The translations under genes were made by a program, and so were the position numbers. 64,000 nt of DNA, from NCBI GenBank assembly GCA_024734555.1, contig JANPWX010000211.1:186001-250000 (forward strand), written 5' to 3'. The notes under the pieces were generated by a model. The model saw nothing but the letters and a program-made list of their open reading frames with translations. It searched no databases and was not told the DNA's origin. Shown piece by piece: positions 51,360 through 63,840 of the stretch. How positions within the stretch are numbered: position 1 is the first letter of the stretch; each line of letters starts with the position of its first letter. The stretch is from Trochalopteron elliotii. Taxonomy: Eukaryota; Chordata; Aves; Passeriformes; Leiothrichidae.

Positions 51360-52518
51360 ATCATTTAATGTGACCACCTGTAAAGTACCATTTCCCCTGC
51401 TGAGCCCAGTAACTACCTTCGACTCAATTAGAGCTTGAAGCATTGACAGTTCTGGTGTTCCATAAAAAGACCAAGCACAACATAAAACAACTTCAGAATA
51501 ATATAAAAAAGTTCTGAGAGCCTCCTGGGTGTTCCTCACATATCACACGGAACTTAAAAATCCCTCAACAGTCCCTGTAATGTTTTTTTATGCCCCAGTC
51601 ACACTTTCTCTGAATAAAAGCAGACATTCTTCATTGACCCAAATAAGCTGCAGTAATCATAAAAACCTGATCTTCCTTGTGGGGTTTGCTGCTCCTGATA
51701 TTTAAGGGATTTTCTTGGGAAAGTAATTTTTAAAACCTTTCTGTGCTTGGCTACATAACCATTCACTTCCTCCCGAGTTCTTAAACACAAGCTCAGCAAC
51801 TCCACAAGGATGGCAAATTAAACTGAGGAGTTATGAAGACAGAGGCAGGATCTTATCACTGCACTTAAATTCTGATGAAAATCCCTCTGCAAAGGCCACC
51901 TCTAGCTGCCTTCTATCAGTTCTCTTATCCCTGGTCAAGAAAAAAAAAATCACAAATCAGCTCAACAAAGTAAGTGTGTTGCTGCATGCACCAAGCACAT
52001 TACATTTCCTTCCTCGTATACAGAACTTCAGCTAGCTCAGAATTTCTTTTCATTTAGGAACCTGAGCCACGCACTGTTATGCCAGAATCAAAAACTCTGA
52101 TTGAGATGCCTCAATCCTCCTCCTTGCACTGATAAATGGACAATACTGTCCTTCAAGTTCATTTTCAACACTTGTGCTCTGGGGTTGCTGTCAGGGCATA
52201 GTTTGAATGGGGGCAAGAATTACTACAATTTGCCCAACTTCAGAGTGCCACCAAAACTCCTGAATAAGCCAACAGGTAAGTAAGGGCAAATGAGGAACGA
52301 GAGCAGAAGAAGATGACAGAGGAACATGAAAGCCAAAGTAGAGGGCAAGGAAATTGTGGCAGAAGGATGGGACTGAAATACTCCCAAACTATCTCCCAGT
52401 AAGAGCACTGTGTGGAGAGAACTGCTGGGCTCTGCAGATGCACTGGAGGGACTCAGCTGAGGGGCAGCACGAGGCACATCACCCACCCCTTCAACTGCCT
52501 GCAAATCCCAGCTCAGAA

Positions 52519-52551
52519 CAGCACCAGGACTGCATTCAGCACCTTGGCAGC
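52519..52551 (+). promoter_or_regulatory. Two imperfect REST/RE1-like motifs in tandem
   Basis: CAGCACC-A-GGACTGC (52519-52533) and TTCAGCACC-TT-GGCAGC (52535-52551) each resemble the RE1 element (TTCAGCACC, 2-base spacer, GGACAGCGCC) with small indels. A short CAG run follows. REST tolerates variable spacing, but the right halves here are degenerate. Confidence 0.2.
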
Positions 52552-55189
52552 AGCAGCAGCACGGGTTTTCTAGTATTTATTAGAGAAAATTCACTCCCTG
52601 TCCCCTCATTCTGGCAAGGACCTCCTGCTATGTTAAGAAACCTTTCTGGAGACTTCCAACCTAAAGAACTGCCTGTGAGTGAACAAAGAGCAATCACACA
52701 CGTGTGAGTTACAAAGTGCAAATGCTCTCTTTGTGCATGATTGTGATTGGCTTCAGAAGTGTAACAAAGCCCTTCCTCTGTCCACTGAACAACAGAAAAA
52801 AAGAAAAGTGGGAGAAAAGGAAGGAAAACCCACAGGAGTTTTCACTCACTCTCCTGGCTTGCACAAACATGTCAGGAGACATACGGATCCCATCACCAGT
52901 AACACTTTGTCCCATGCACTTTAGTTCTATGGAAACAACAATGTTTTTCTGCAGTAGAGGAAGTCCAGTGCAGAGAACCCCTCTCATGAGCTCCTGGATG
53001 TGTGCACCAGAGAGCTGAGACTGACTTTACTCCATTTACTTGTGCAGGCTTTATACCTGCAATAGCATGAGGCTGCCTGGATGAATTAAGAAGAAAGAGA
53101 TTACTCTTGACCTTCCTGCAGTTCCCCTTGGACCTGCTGAGATCACCTCTGAGGAGTCCATCCTGCATGGAGAATGCTCTCCACGGCATGCATCACTGCT
53201 CCAAATGTCAGCTGTTTTAAAGGCCTTATTGAGGTACCAAAGATTTAAGCCAGCCACGTACACACTGTCCAACAAAGCCCTTTTTCTTGTTTAGAGCCAC
53301 CAGGATGCACAAAATCATTTTCCTCCTAAAAATTGTGTTACCACAGGAAGCTCATACCATAAACTCTCCTACCCGGACTAAAACACCACAACATTCTGTG
53401 CTTGAGACTGTGCCATAAAGCAGCAGTCACCTCTGACCCCACAACCATTTGGAAGAGTTAAACTCTGTTATAAATCCTCATTTATATGCCAAGTGAGTAC
53501 AGTCATGGAGCAAGGGATCAGATCTAGCACTCACATGTAAAAGCCCATAAAAGAGGGGGAAATATGTCATTAACATTTACTCCACAAACAGGCAGACTGG
53601 AAAAAACCCACATTTCTCTTTGCTACAATATGGATTGCAGAACTGCAGAATGATATCAAAGCTCACACATCATTCTGGAAAACAAAATCTCTGTTTAGAT
53701 GCATGATGCTAATTCAGCTCTGCCTTGCTGAGTTAAAGGTCAAATATAGATTTGAAATCTTGTTTAATCTTCTTATTGCTTTAATATAACAAGCACTGAA
53801 TTACTTGAGAGTTTTCTTAACAGTGAACCTGTTCTGAACATATTTCAGCCAAAGATATTATTTCCACTATCTTGTTACACCAGTTCCTAACTGAGAGGTA
53901 AATTCACATGACATGCAAAATTAAAGCAGACTGGGCAGAGAAGATTCCAATGCCCCCTTGGTAACCAGTCAGAGTTAATGAAATGCAGGAAATTAATTTA
54001 TTGGGAAGAAATTTTAAGACCATAAACAACCACCCTTTTTATTTGCTTACAGTTACCAGAAAAGTGACTGCATTGTTCATCCCAGCAGTCAGAAACTGCT
54101 CCCCTTGCACTACAGGTAAACACTGGCACATATTTTGACTGATATCTTAATTAAACTCTCTAATTAAGCAATAAGAACTGCAAGCATACACCACTCATGC
54201 ACCCATACATAGGTGCAATGTTTCTCATGAGGACAAGCATCTCCCCAGCCTAGGACACAAGAGTCACATAAAACAGAAGTGGCTTTCTGCTCTCTTACAT
54301 CTGCCCAGTCTCCACAAAGGGAGCAGGAAAGGAGAGCTGGGCTCAGCACTGCCCAGGCACCAGCCCCTCTCACACAGGGAGATGTGGAGAAGCTGATGAT
54401 CCCTCGTGCAGTCCCACAGGAACATGGGCCAGCCTTACAGAGAAAGGATCCCACAAGGAAATTGTTCTGCTTGCAGCAGGCACAGAGGGATGTGACCCAC
54501 GTGTGACAAACTCCACTTCCACCAAACTGCAGAAGTGGTCTGGGGCAAAGCCAGGTGTTGATCTGAGCAGCTGCTTGAGACAGCAGGTGTTGTACAGGAG
54601 TCCCCAGGATGTCTGTGGGATCCACACAGCATCATGTGCTGATGGCTCCCCAAAGGGTGGGTCAAAAGCACAGAGAACATTTGAAGAACCAGGTTTATTT
54701 TGCTCTGATTTCCCGGTTGTACAGAAGGTACCTTGAGATTCCAGTGATTGGACAGTGACATAACTCCACACCTTATAACCTCCAAGGGTCAAGGGAAATC
54801 TAACACTTTGCTCTCCTTGTGTCAACGGACTGTAGTGACTTTTGGCAGGGAAAATGATCTGACTAACAGTGATATCAACAGGAGTTTTATCTGTTGAATC
54901 CCAAGTCCGTGATCACACCCATTCTTCCTTTTGGCTGCACTTCTGCCTAGGAGGACATTCTGCAGTATCAGAACAATGAAACATATAAAAACAACAAAGC
55001 AACAAATCCAGAAAGTTATGAGCTGGATAAATGCTTGTCAAGATGAGCACTGGACATGAGCCATACACAGGCTGCTGTGCAACTACCAACCTACCTCTCC
55101 CTTCCAAGACGTGGGGATGACTTGACACCTACCAGAGATTTCTGAGAAGATATGAATGTGTGTTTGTGTTTGGGTTTTTAACTTTATTT

Positions 55190-55480
55190 GGTCAGTCAGC
55201 TCTACCTTTTAATTATGTCTGTCCTTGATTGCACTGACAAATGGCTGGATGCTCAGGCATATTTATTGTTCCATAATAAAATAAACCCTGCTTGATACCA
55301 ACAAAATACAAACAGGGTTTATTAGAGGCAGGAGGAATTGTCCATTGTATTAATTAGCTTCATTTCTCATTTGAAGCTGGGTTTAATAGTGGATAAAATT
55401 AAGTAAATTTTCTCAATTATATGAAGTGCATATGGTGAGCTGAATTGTGTATTGTACAATTACACATAGCTTTGGGATTC
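55190..55480. promoter_or_regulatory. Candidate intronic enhancer, A+T rich with SOX and homeodomain sites
   Basis: Visible motifs include CCATTGT (SOX), ATTAATTAGC (homeodomain), ATATGAAGTGCATATG (POU-like) and the palindrome ATTGTACAAT (55451-55460, paired SOX half-sites facing each other). The sequence is non-repetitive and has no open frames. This is typical composition for a conserved noncoding element, but conservation cannot be tested here. Confidence 0.3.
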
Positions 55481-58400
55481 AGAGAATAGCTCTGTACCAC
55501 AAAACTCCCAGCAGTCAGGAGCCTGGGGCTAGTATTAGTGAAATTACATAACTTGCTCTTTTATTAATATGAGAACAGACTATGATTAAAAGTTGGAAGC
55601 TGGAGAAAGGAACTCTCTGGACCAGTTTACCAGACTAATGCTAGTTATTAAACTCCAAAAAATACTCTAGGACATACAGGTTAAAAAAGGAGGTATTTAG
55701 AACATTTAGATGCATCATGTCTCCACAGCAGTTGTCTGGGCTGCACCACCCAGCCTGCACTTGGCACGCTCTGCACATACTGTGTGTCCATCTGAGCTCA
55801 ATAACACTTGGTTTTATTGCTATATCCTCAGAAAATCAAGGAAAGAGAAAACAAGTACAACCATTAAGAGGCTGGGCGAGGGCTGCTGATTCAAGTGTGC
55901 AGCCAAACTGAAAGCAAAGGGCCCAGGCCTGCATCAACCAGAAATGCACAGGGCTGAGCTCTGCCCAGAGCAGCCCAAACACCTTTGCAGAGCCTCTGCA
56001 CCCACACCTGCACACAGCTGGGCACCTCACCTGGAACACGTGTGAGGGCAGCTGTCTGTCCCAGCAAATTACACGCTGCCTGTCCACGTAGAGCTTAACT
56101 AAATTATTTTCTCCTGGAAGATGCATGTGCTTAATAGACTTTTCTGTCCAATCCTGTCTGTGGCAGCTGGAATTTTCCAGCTAACAGCTCACCGTAGCAA
56201 AAATGAGAATACATGTTCCTGGGAACCTCAACTCCCTTCCTCCTTAGTCTGCAACTAATTTCCTTTAGCTCCTTCTGAAAGGTCTGCTTGTTTTCTTCTC
56301 AGGCTTTCCCCATGGAATGGAATGAGAATTTAACAGGGCTTTTGCAACAGATGTTTGGGGAATCTGGTATTTAGTCTACGGCAACTGCTTTGTAAAACTG
56401 TTCCTTGCTTTTGCATAAGCCACTTTATAAAGCCAAATAAATAAAACTGTTCCAAAGTAGCCCTTGCTGACTCTGTTAGCACTACTGCTGCTGCACCACA
56501 GGCTGCAACTTGAGCTTGTAGAAAGCCAACTACTGAGCTTTCCACCGTGGTACAAAGTGGCATCATATAATTAGATGAAAATTATATCCACTGTGATAGC
56601 TGTGATCTTCCTAGGAGGGCACTGAAGACTGTCTGTTGACAGAGAAAGGTGGTACCAGATAGATATCCCTTCCTTTTGCAGAAAATCTCATGCTAGAAGC
56701 AAGCTACCACCTCCCACCAGGACATCTGCTCACTCAGCACCTCACCAAGCACCCCACCTGCACAACTCCACAGAACTTAGAGGGAAATCTGTCTGTCTGG
56801 GAAACACTCGAGTTCCTTCCAAACTGGTTCCAGCACCATTCATCTGCATGAGATGATTTATTTTGACAGCATGAATTAAACATTAAAGCCATTCATATGG
56901 CTGGACATGTCTCAGAGGACTTTACTCAGGGGCCACAGGAAGGGCCATTCCCACAGCAGTTTTGGATTGACAGGAAGCCCTCTGTGTCTCAGGAGATTTT
57001 GGAAATCCAGGCACTGAAATGGGGTTGCAGCATGAGCATGTGTCATTGCACACATGGAAAGAGCCAACAGAAGATTTCCAGCAGTTAATACAAATTCCCC
57101 AAGTCCTCTGCAGGGTCCTCAGAGCTTCAGAAATGAACAGTGAAGGGTTTTGAGTGTAAAATTCTAAAATCAGAGTCATACCAAGGGGTGTACAGATTTC
57201 TGGAAGCTGTTGAGCTGCCTTCTGAAATTGAGAAAAATACCTCAATTTGGGTTGAAGGAGCCATATTTGGGTTCTTCTGATTGAAGATTTCTATATAACC
57301 ATTATGTCAAGGCTGCTGCAAGCTCTTCCAGTGCAGTGTTAAGAAAGGCTTCAAGTAATATAGGAACTGGATTTTGAACTTTTGACTTTGCTCATCCTCC
57401 CAGACTCAAACCCTGGCCTCACTGTGTTAATGCCAGCAGCAATTGGTGACAATTTTACTCACCCCTCTGGGAAAACAATGCTGGAGATAATGACAAAACT
57501 GTGCTTTAAAAAAACAAGATCCTCAAGACTTCATATGAAGCTGAAATGTGCTTTAACTGTTTTACAATCATATCAGTACTGTGAGAAGGGAATTCTGATA
57601 GGCTATTTTGAATAATACAAATATCCATCAGTCCATTAGGAGAGTGTTCATCGGGCTTGGCATTGCACCAGTCTGCATCACTCCCACTTTCAGTGCTTCC
57701 AGCCTCCCACAAACCTTCAGCCTGGAAGCTGGCCTGACAAAACCAAGAACAGGAAAGGAAATCAGGTAATGATGCTATGGCTGGGCCTGCAGTGCAGCTA
57801 CCTGGCAGGAACAAGTGGGAAGTGTTGCTCATTAAAACCAGGTTCCACATCCAACTTCGGACTTTCTGACATGTCACTGAAAAAATGATTTTGTGAGCCC
57901 TAAGGATGAGCAATACTTCAGGCAAAAACTTAATATTCATTTATCTCACTGACAAACAGGCAGCTCCCCATCCACGTGAGTTCTCCCACCTCCTGTGTGG
58001 CAAGGCAGGTTACCCACCCAGCATAGCTAACCTCACAGCATGCTGCTGAGCGAGCCCCTGGTGAAGGCTTCACCTCCTAGAGGCTGTCAGGAGGGAATCA
58101 AAGCAGCCAGGGAGGCATTCAAAGCATCACTAGCCAGCATGTGTGCAGTGCTCTGCCCCTGTCAGCTCCCAGTAGCCAGAAAAGGTGGAGAGACAGCAGC
58201 TTTATTGTCTTATCTTCTATTGTGCTTTTCAATTAACACCTTTAAATGCCAGCTCTTCTTACCTTACACAGAGACAAACTCAGGCTGTAACATCACACCT
58301 CTGACCACTGAGAGCATGTTCTTTCTCTCTTTAACAAGAACAATGTGATATTTCAAGAGGTTTCTCCCTAGCATGGCAGATATATCTCTTTTTCACTTAA

Positions 58401-59241
58401 AAGCAACTTAAATCACATTTGGGAGAACAAGGAAATTCATTAAAACATATTCTGATCTTGCTTAATGTTTTAATCAAGTCTCCTATGACTCATGTTGCCT
58501 TTCACCAGCACATAGGCAGGTTTAACAAATTGTTAAGGATCACTGTAGAAAAGAAAGCCATAACCCAAAATTTAACAGGTTCCAGGGAACAGGGACACTG
58601 CCCCTGGAGCTGGTGACAGCAGAAGGCAGAGGGGATTGTCTTCCAACCACTCACCAGCTCTGGCCAAAGCCAACAGCTATTCCCAAAGTGACAACTGCTC
58701 CACGCCACGTCTCCTGCAGCAGGGGAGCACAGGGAATCTGCACAAAACCCAAGATAAAGGCAGGAACACAAACAGTGGCTGGCTGTTTTCACTGCTGGAA
58801 AAAGGAGAACAAACAGTTCACTTAGTCTCACACTGCTGTCAGAGACGGAAGGACCTCTAATCTGCTGGGGAGCCAGCCAGAGGCGTGCTGAGCTGCAGAA
58901 GCAAGCCTTTGTGGAAAACTGCAAATGCTGTTTCCATATGAAACACAGAGGGATGGAAATATGCAGAGCTACAAGGAAGAAAATTGCCCCTTCTCCCAAC
59001 ACCAGCTCAGCCCTTCAGCTGAGCCCGCTGCTCTTCAGCTACCGAGTTTTCTGCAAGAAATGTGTGTTGTGTCTGCCCAGGACTGTGTTTGCCCACATCC
59101 ACCTGAGTCACTGCTCCCCTGCACACCAGGCACAGCAATGAACACACAAGACATCTGTTCCTTTGGCCTTCAACCACTTCAGCAGAGTCTGCTGCAAACC
59201 TGAGGCCTGCACACAGGGAGGACAACGAAGGGGTGCACACA

Positions 59242-59795
59242 TGTTGGAACTCTGGAGGCTGAAAATTTCAGGCTTTCTGTGTTAAAAGGTGCTGACCCTC
59301 AGGCAAGCATCACGTTTGACTTGAGACCTTGGGACAGGCTCCCGAGATTGGGTGATAGCACTGGGGTTGTGGGTGTGTGGTTTGAACGGTATTGTGTGAT
59401 CTCACAGGGTGAAAAACTTAAGATTTAAGATTCTAGTAAATAATAATACATGTGAGACAAGATGGAGGATTTTGGGTGTTAAGTCCTTCTCCTTCACCTC
59501 TTTCTTCCTTCTTCTTCACGGGTTTAGGTGGTTTTCTGTAACTGGGTGAAACAAGTCTGCATTGCGGGCCTTGGGTGGTCATTATTGGGTCAAAAATATA
59601 AATAATATAGGTGTCACCTTGGTACTAGGTAATTAAATAACCTTGGGAAGAGTCAGAAGCTCTCCATTTTACCTCATTTTCCCAGCTTGCTAGTTGGATC
59701 TCACAGCTTGTGAGTCTGTACATAGATAAGATACAATAAACAACCAAGTACGAATTCGATCCCTCCTTTCCTGTGTCTTTATCCTAACCTTGGCA
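59242..59795 (+). mobile_element. Endogenous retrovirus LTR, probably solo (LTR-1)
   Basis: The sequence opens with TGTTGGAACTCTGG and I place the end at TTGGCA. In order it shows a homopyrimidine tract (about 59487-59518), an inverted CCAAT box (ATTGG, 59584-59588), a TATA box (TATAAATA, 59597-59604) and a poly(A) signal AATAAA (59735-59740) followed by a pyrimidine-rich segment. This layout is that of a retroviral U3-R-U5. No gag, pol or env frames adjoin it. I found no clear target-site duplication, so the 3' boundary is approximate. The family name is not assigned; it resembles passerine ERVL-type LTRs. Orientation is opposite to GPC1. Confidence 0.75.
59735..59740 (+). terminator. LTR-1 polyadenylation signal
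   Basis: AATAAA lies about 135 bases after the LTR TATA box, as expected for the R region of an LTR. Confidence 0.6.
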
Positions 59796-60162
59796 AAGAA
59801 AAAAAGAAGCCAAAAATGGTCACACATACACAGCATCCCCTGCCCACTGGGCAGGCAGTGTTTTGCCTTGGAAGTAAGATGGACCAGCAAGGTGTGCTGA
59901 GGAGAAATAAGGCCAAGGGGGGAATGTGTCCTGCCCCACACACTCCTGCAGGACACAGGGTCTGTCAGTGCTCCNNNNNNNCACCCAGGGATGGCACCCA
60001 GCTCCCTGGGATTCCCTGCAAACACAAGCCAGGCAACATGAAGGTGCTGCCACTGTAGAGGTGGTTTCCAGGGGGAAGAAGAGAACCCCAGAAAAATGCC
60101 TTGGGAAACTCCCTTTGAAGTGCAAAAAGCAAGAGGCTTATTCACATGTTCAAGTATGCAAA
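59796..60162. other. Spacer between two LTRs containing an assembly gap
   Basis: The sequence is not recognised as part of either LTR. It holds seven undetermined bases; frames across the gap are unreliable. Confidence 0.6.
59975..59981. other. Assembly gap, 7 N
   Basis: Seven undetermined bases sit between GTCAGTGCTCC and CACCCAGGG. The true size is unknown. Confidence 0.99.
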
Positions 60163-60465
60163 TGTTGCTAGAAAGTTCCTACTTCTTTGTGTTACCGTAA
60201 GTTTATTTTTGGTGCAAGAATTTTAATATTCCAAATCGTTCTCCCCCTATTGGACCTTTCCCTCAGAGCCCACCTTAACTCCCCACCCACACCACAATGT
60301 ATAAACACCCCTGTGTGACCCCAGCATTGTGCTTTTTGCCCCTTGTTACTGCCTTGTTCCAGTTCACTCTTACACAGTGTACACCTTATTGTTTGTTGTT
60401 TTCATATTATTAAAATTCCTTTTTAGACAACTGCATCAAGGCTGCCTCTCTCCATTAAGTCATCA
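60163..60465 (+). mobile_element. Endogenous retrovirus LTR, short type (LTR-2)
   Basis: It opens with TGTTGCTAGAAAGTTCC and ends near ATTAAGTCATCA, giving an LTR of about 300 bases with TG...CA ends. It shows an inverted CCAAT box (60249-60253), a TATA box (TATAAA, 60300-60305) and a poly(A) signal ATTAAA (60409-60414) followed by the U5-like GACAACTGCATCAAGG. Sequence after the end (TTGGGGCAGAGTCC) is neither an obvious target duplication nor a primer-binding site I can name. No internal retroviral genes are present. It resembles ERVK-type avian LTRs, but the family is not assigned. Confidence 0.75.
60300..60305 (+). promoter_or_regulatory. LTR-2 TATA box
   Basis: TATAAA follows the inverted CCAAT box by about 47 bases and precedes the poly(A) signal by about 105 bases, the arrangement of a compact U3-R. 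Confidence 0.6.
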
Positions 60466-63400
60466 TTGGGGCAGAGTCCTGAGGAAACTCAAAGGGGTCT
60501 GATGGTCTGGGCTCAGACCCCTGGGAGTTTCATGCCACCATTGATTGATTCCCTGTGGATCAGGGACACCACAGCCCCTGATAAAAGCACTAGGAGAGTC
60601 AGCGTGTAGCAGAGAAGATTCCAAACTGATCCTGGTTTTCTTTGGTGCTCCCAGGAATTGAGAAGCTTCCACAAAAGCTCCACAGCTGGTTGTTCATGCT
60701 GCATCACACAGCACATGCTGTGGGTCTGTGCTGCAGCTATTTAATTTCATTTCCACAGCTGTGTACAAAGACTTACAACAACAAAAAAAATCAAAATTAA
60801 AAAATCACAAGAGACAAGAAAAGAATTTCCAGAACTCCCCTGGAAATCTTCTGCCAAGGGGTGAGGTTGTTCCTGTACAGCAAAGTTACCCACAAAGCAG
60901 CCTGGTCAAGAAAAAACCCCCAAAGCTGTCCTTCAAGAAGATGACAAAAACCAAGAGTTCAGTTGGCCTCTTCTGGCACATTTACTTACAGAAGGAACTC
61001 CTGAGCCTCTCTCCATCAGGATAGAAGGCCCCTAAAAATAACCCAGTGAAAGCTGATAGAGCCATCCTAAAAATCTCTTTTGTGGGTTTAGTCCTGAAGT
61101 GTGATACTTTGATACCAATTTTGGCCTTAAGCCAAACGTACTAGTACATACTGGTCTAGGGAGATCAGTTTTCTTTCATCTCTTTTTCCACTCTGGCAGA
61201 TCCTCTGCCTCCTTGTCTGCTTCTCCAGTTGCCCCAACATCACAAATTACCATCAAAACTTTGTGTACTTGCTTTCCAAGCGTGTAAGGTGATAAATAAC
61301 AAGTGCTTATTTGGCAGCAAGGGAGCTGTGATATTAGGGTTTATATTTCTGAGCAGAGGCTGTTAAAAACAAACCCAAATGAACCAGACCATAAGAAATA
61401 AATTAAAAAAAAATAAAATCCCAGAAGCCACCTCACTTGATCAGATGCTCTTGCAATGGGTTTCTAAGTGAAGAGCAAATATTGCAAGCTTACAACAGTA
61501 AAAACTATTCTAATAGAACAGTTCTCACATATATAATCAAGGTAGAAAAGCCTGAAGTGTGACACATTTCTTGTTTTTCTCAAATGTTTTCTGCAAATGC
61601 CAGTAATTATTTATGCTGCTGCTTCTGTAAATAAATACTCTCACAAACTGAAAAAAGAAACAGAAAAAACCCAGTCATGATAGCAGCTCCAGCACTGCCT
61701 TGGAGCTCAGCTTCAGCAAACTTATATTGGCATGTTGCTATATTAATAAAGTTTTTAATTTTTTTTTTAAATTTTACATTTTGAAGTCTTGATATAAGGA
61801 AGCCTAGATGGTACAAAATCCTATCTGAATAAGAAGAAATCAAGGAAACTCTTCCACAAAAGAAATTACTATCAAAATTGATGCTTCCTGCCATGTTGAC
61901 ATTCCAATAAGCATTTATCTCAGCAAATCCTCGGCAGCCTCTGACATTTCTATTATTGGGGCTGACTGGGTTCATCCTACCCTTATGAGAATAAATAGTG
62001 GAAGATCCCAGGGGATGGGAACTGCTGCAATAACAGGCACATCACTCACCAATTTGAAGCAGTGAGAAAGTTGTTTTTTCCCAGGTGTGATGCCAAAGGG
62101 CAGTGAGTGGGAGGAGAGGACAGAGCCAGCAGCTGGATGTCCCCTGGCACCCAGAGAGGTTTGGTGGTGGTGCCTCATGTCCTGATCCAGGCACTGCAGT
62201 GGGGATGGAGTTCAGGATCTGGGGACCATGGAAGGTCCCTGCTCCTGCCAGGGGCTCCTGCCCAGTGCACAGCCCATCTCCAGGTCATCCATCAGCAGGG
62301 GAGGCATCAGCTTGGCCAGGAATGGCCCCAGTGAACCTGCAATGGATCATTCCCATGCCAAATGTGGTGCCCAGCCACCTCTGCCTGGTACTGGTGGGAC
62401 TGCTCCAGGTTACAGGGAAGGCTGGCTCAAAGGGGACAAGAACACAATGGGGCTACAAGGAAAGCAAAAACCACAAGTGCAAAATAAAGCAAGGCAGCGT
62501 GGGCATCCCAAGGGAAGGAACAACCCTAAGTGAAGTTCATGGTGGACAAACTGCTCTAGAAAATTAATTCAGGGACAAGCACTTATCTGGGGGCTGTTCT
62601 TGCCAGTTCTGTGCCACGCTGAGCCCAGTGCCACCACAAAGGGACATTCCCTGTGGCCAAAGGAGCCTGTCCCTGCCCAGAGGGGTGTGAGGGAGCTCTC
62701 CCTCACTCCTGTCTGGCAGCTCCAGCTCTGGCATGGGCTGGTGTCCTGCTGCTGCCAACAGCCACCATGCAACACCCTGCCTGTCCCTGCCTGAGCAGCA
62801 CCAGTGCCAAAACCTGCCTGCCCTTCCTGCCTGAGAACCAAGTCCCTTGGTTAGAGGTTATTTCTGTGACTCCTTCCTTGCAGACAATCTTAATGCCTTT
62901 GAGAAATCAAGAGAAATTGTCCTGCAGCCTTCCATCATACATTTGCTCTTTCAGAAACAAATACCCTAATTCTCTTAACCTTCTTTTTTTTTTTTTGTAG
63001 TGGGTTTTTGTTGTTGTTTATTTGTTTATCTTTTAAATTGAAACTCTTCCAGTTCCTAAAATTAGCAATCAATTTGTCCTCATAGCCCACAGCAGCACTG
63101 CCAGCAAACCCAGAGAAAGAGGACTTGAGGCTTGCACAAGTGTTCACATTTAGAAAACCAAAAGTAAAGAAACAAGCAGTACTGTAAATTCTTGGCTATT
63201 TGGAAATTATTTTCTGAAATAACTGTGAAGGTGCAACCTCTCCAAGTAAGTGGCTGTGCACTGCTGCAGTACCATATACCCACATACCTCACCCACTGAC
63301 AGCTTATCCATCCTCATTCTTATCCCCTTGATCCAGGCAGTCCCACAACCCCCCCATGGAAGAGCAGACTGGGAATGCAGAGATCAGATGCTACAGATTA

Positions 63401-63664
63401 TGCAGGGAAGAGAGAAGGAGAACTCTCAGGGAGCCTGGTAACCAGCAGAACTAATGATGAAATACCTCTCTGCTGCTTATGCCTTATGTGGTAACAACAT
63501 TTCTTTTCCACAGGTACCCCAGAGGACAGAGCAGCTCTGCTCTGTGACAGGGAGGCAGCAGCTTCTCCCCCTCACTGCTGCTGCTCTATGGGGCAGTCTG
63601 GACAAGCCCTTGCTCCTGCCTGGCCACGTTCCTGCTGCAATGTCCAGTGTGGCTGTGATGCCTT
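60466..63664. other. Intronic, no gene recognised
   Basis: The left half is A+T rich; around 62.1-62.9 kb it is richer in G+C and shows overlapping open frames up to 154 codons with no recognised domain. A poly(T) tract followed by TTG/TTTG repeats lies at 62984-63034. No internal retroviral sequence (protease, reverse transcriptase or integrase motifs) was seen between LTR-2 and LTR-3. Confidence 0.55.
62984..63034. repeat. Poly(T) followed by TTG/TTTG low-complexity tract
   Basis: Thirteen T bases, then TTTTTGTTGTTGTTTATTTG. This may be the 3' tail of an old minus-strand retroposon or simple sequence. Confidence 0.7.
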
Positions 63665-63740
63665 TTCACAGCACAGTCCCTTTTAGGGAAGACCTAAAAA
63701 CAGAGGTCAGACAAAATCAAGGGAATAAAATGCAGTTACA

Positions 63741-63746
63741 TTTATT
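63741..63746 (-). terminator. LTR-3 polyadenylation signal, GPC1 sense
   Basis: AATAAA on the minus strand, about 90 bases after the LTR TATA box. Because it lies in GPC1 sense orientation it could in principle cause intronic polyadenylation. Confidence 0.6.
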
Positions 63747-63832
63747 GAAGGGCTTTCAGGTACATTTAGGGCAGACAAACCCACCCAGGGACAGCATCCA
63801 AAAATGAACAATGGATCATGAGTTTTCATACT

Positions 63833-63840
63833 TTTTATAA
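63833..63840 (-). promoter_or_regulatory. LTR-3 TATA box, GPC1 sense
   Basis: TTTATAAAAAG read on the minus strand, upstream of the R region. It could start transcripts toward the GPC1 exon. Confidence 0.5.

Larger units (their letters stand above)
49894..59241. other. Intronic, no gene recognised
   Basis: Contents are candidate CTCF and RE1-like motifs near 51.3 and 52.5 kb and an A+T-rich motif-dense stretch at 55.2-55.5 kb. Frames of 150-170 codons (for example 58502-59002, minus) show no recognised domain. No complete mobile element was recognised before the LTR at 59.2 kb. Confidence 0.55.

Noticed and set aside
59749..59762. AATTCGATCCC, resembling a tRNA B box
   Set aside because: There is no matching A box or cloverleaf upstream, and it lies in the U5-like part of an LTR.
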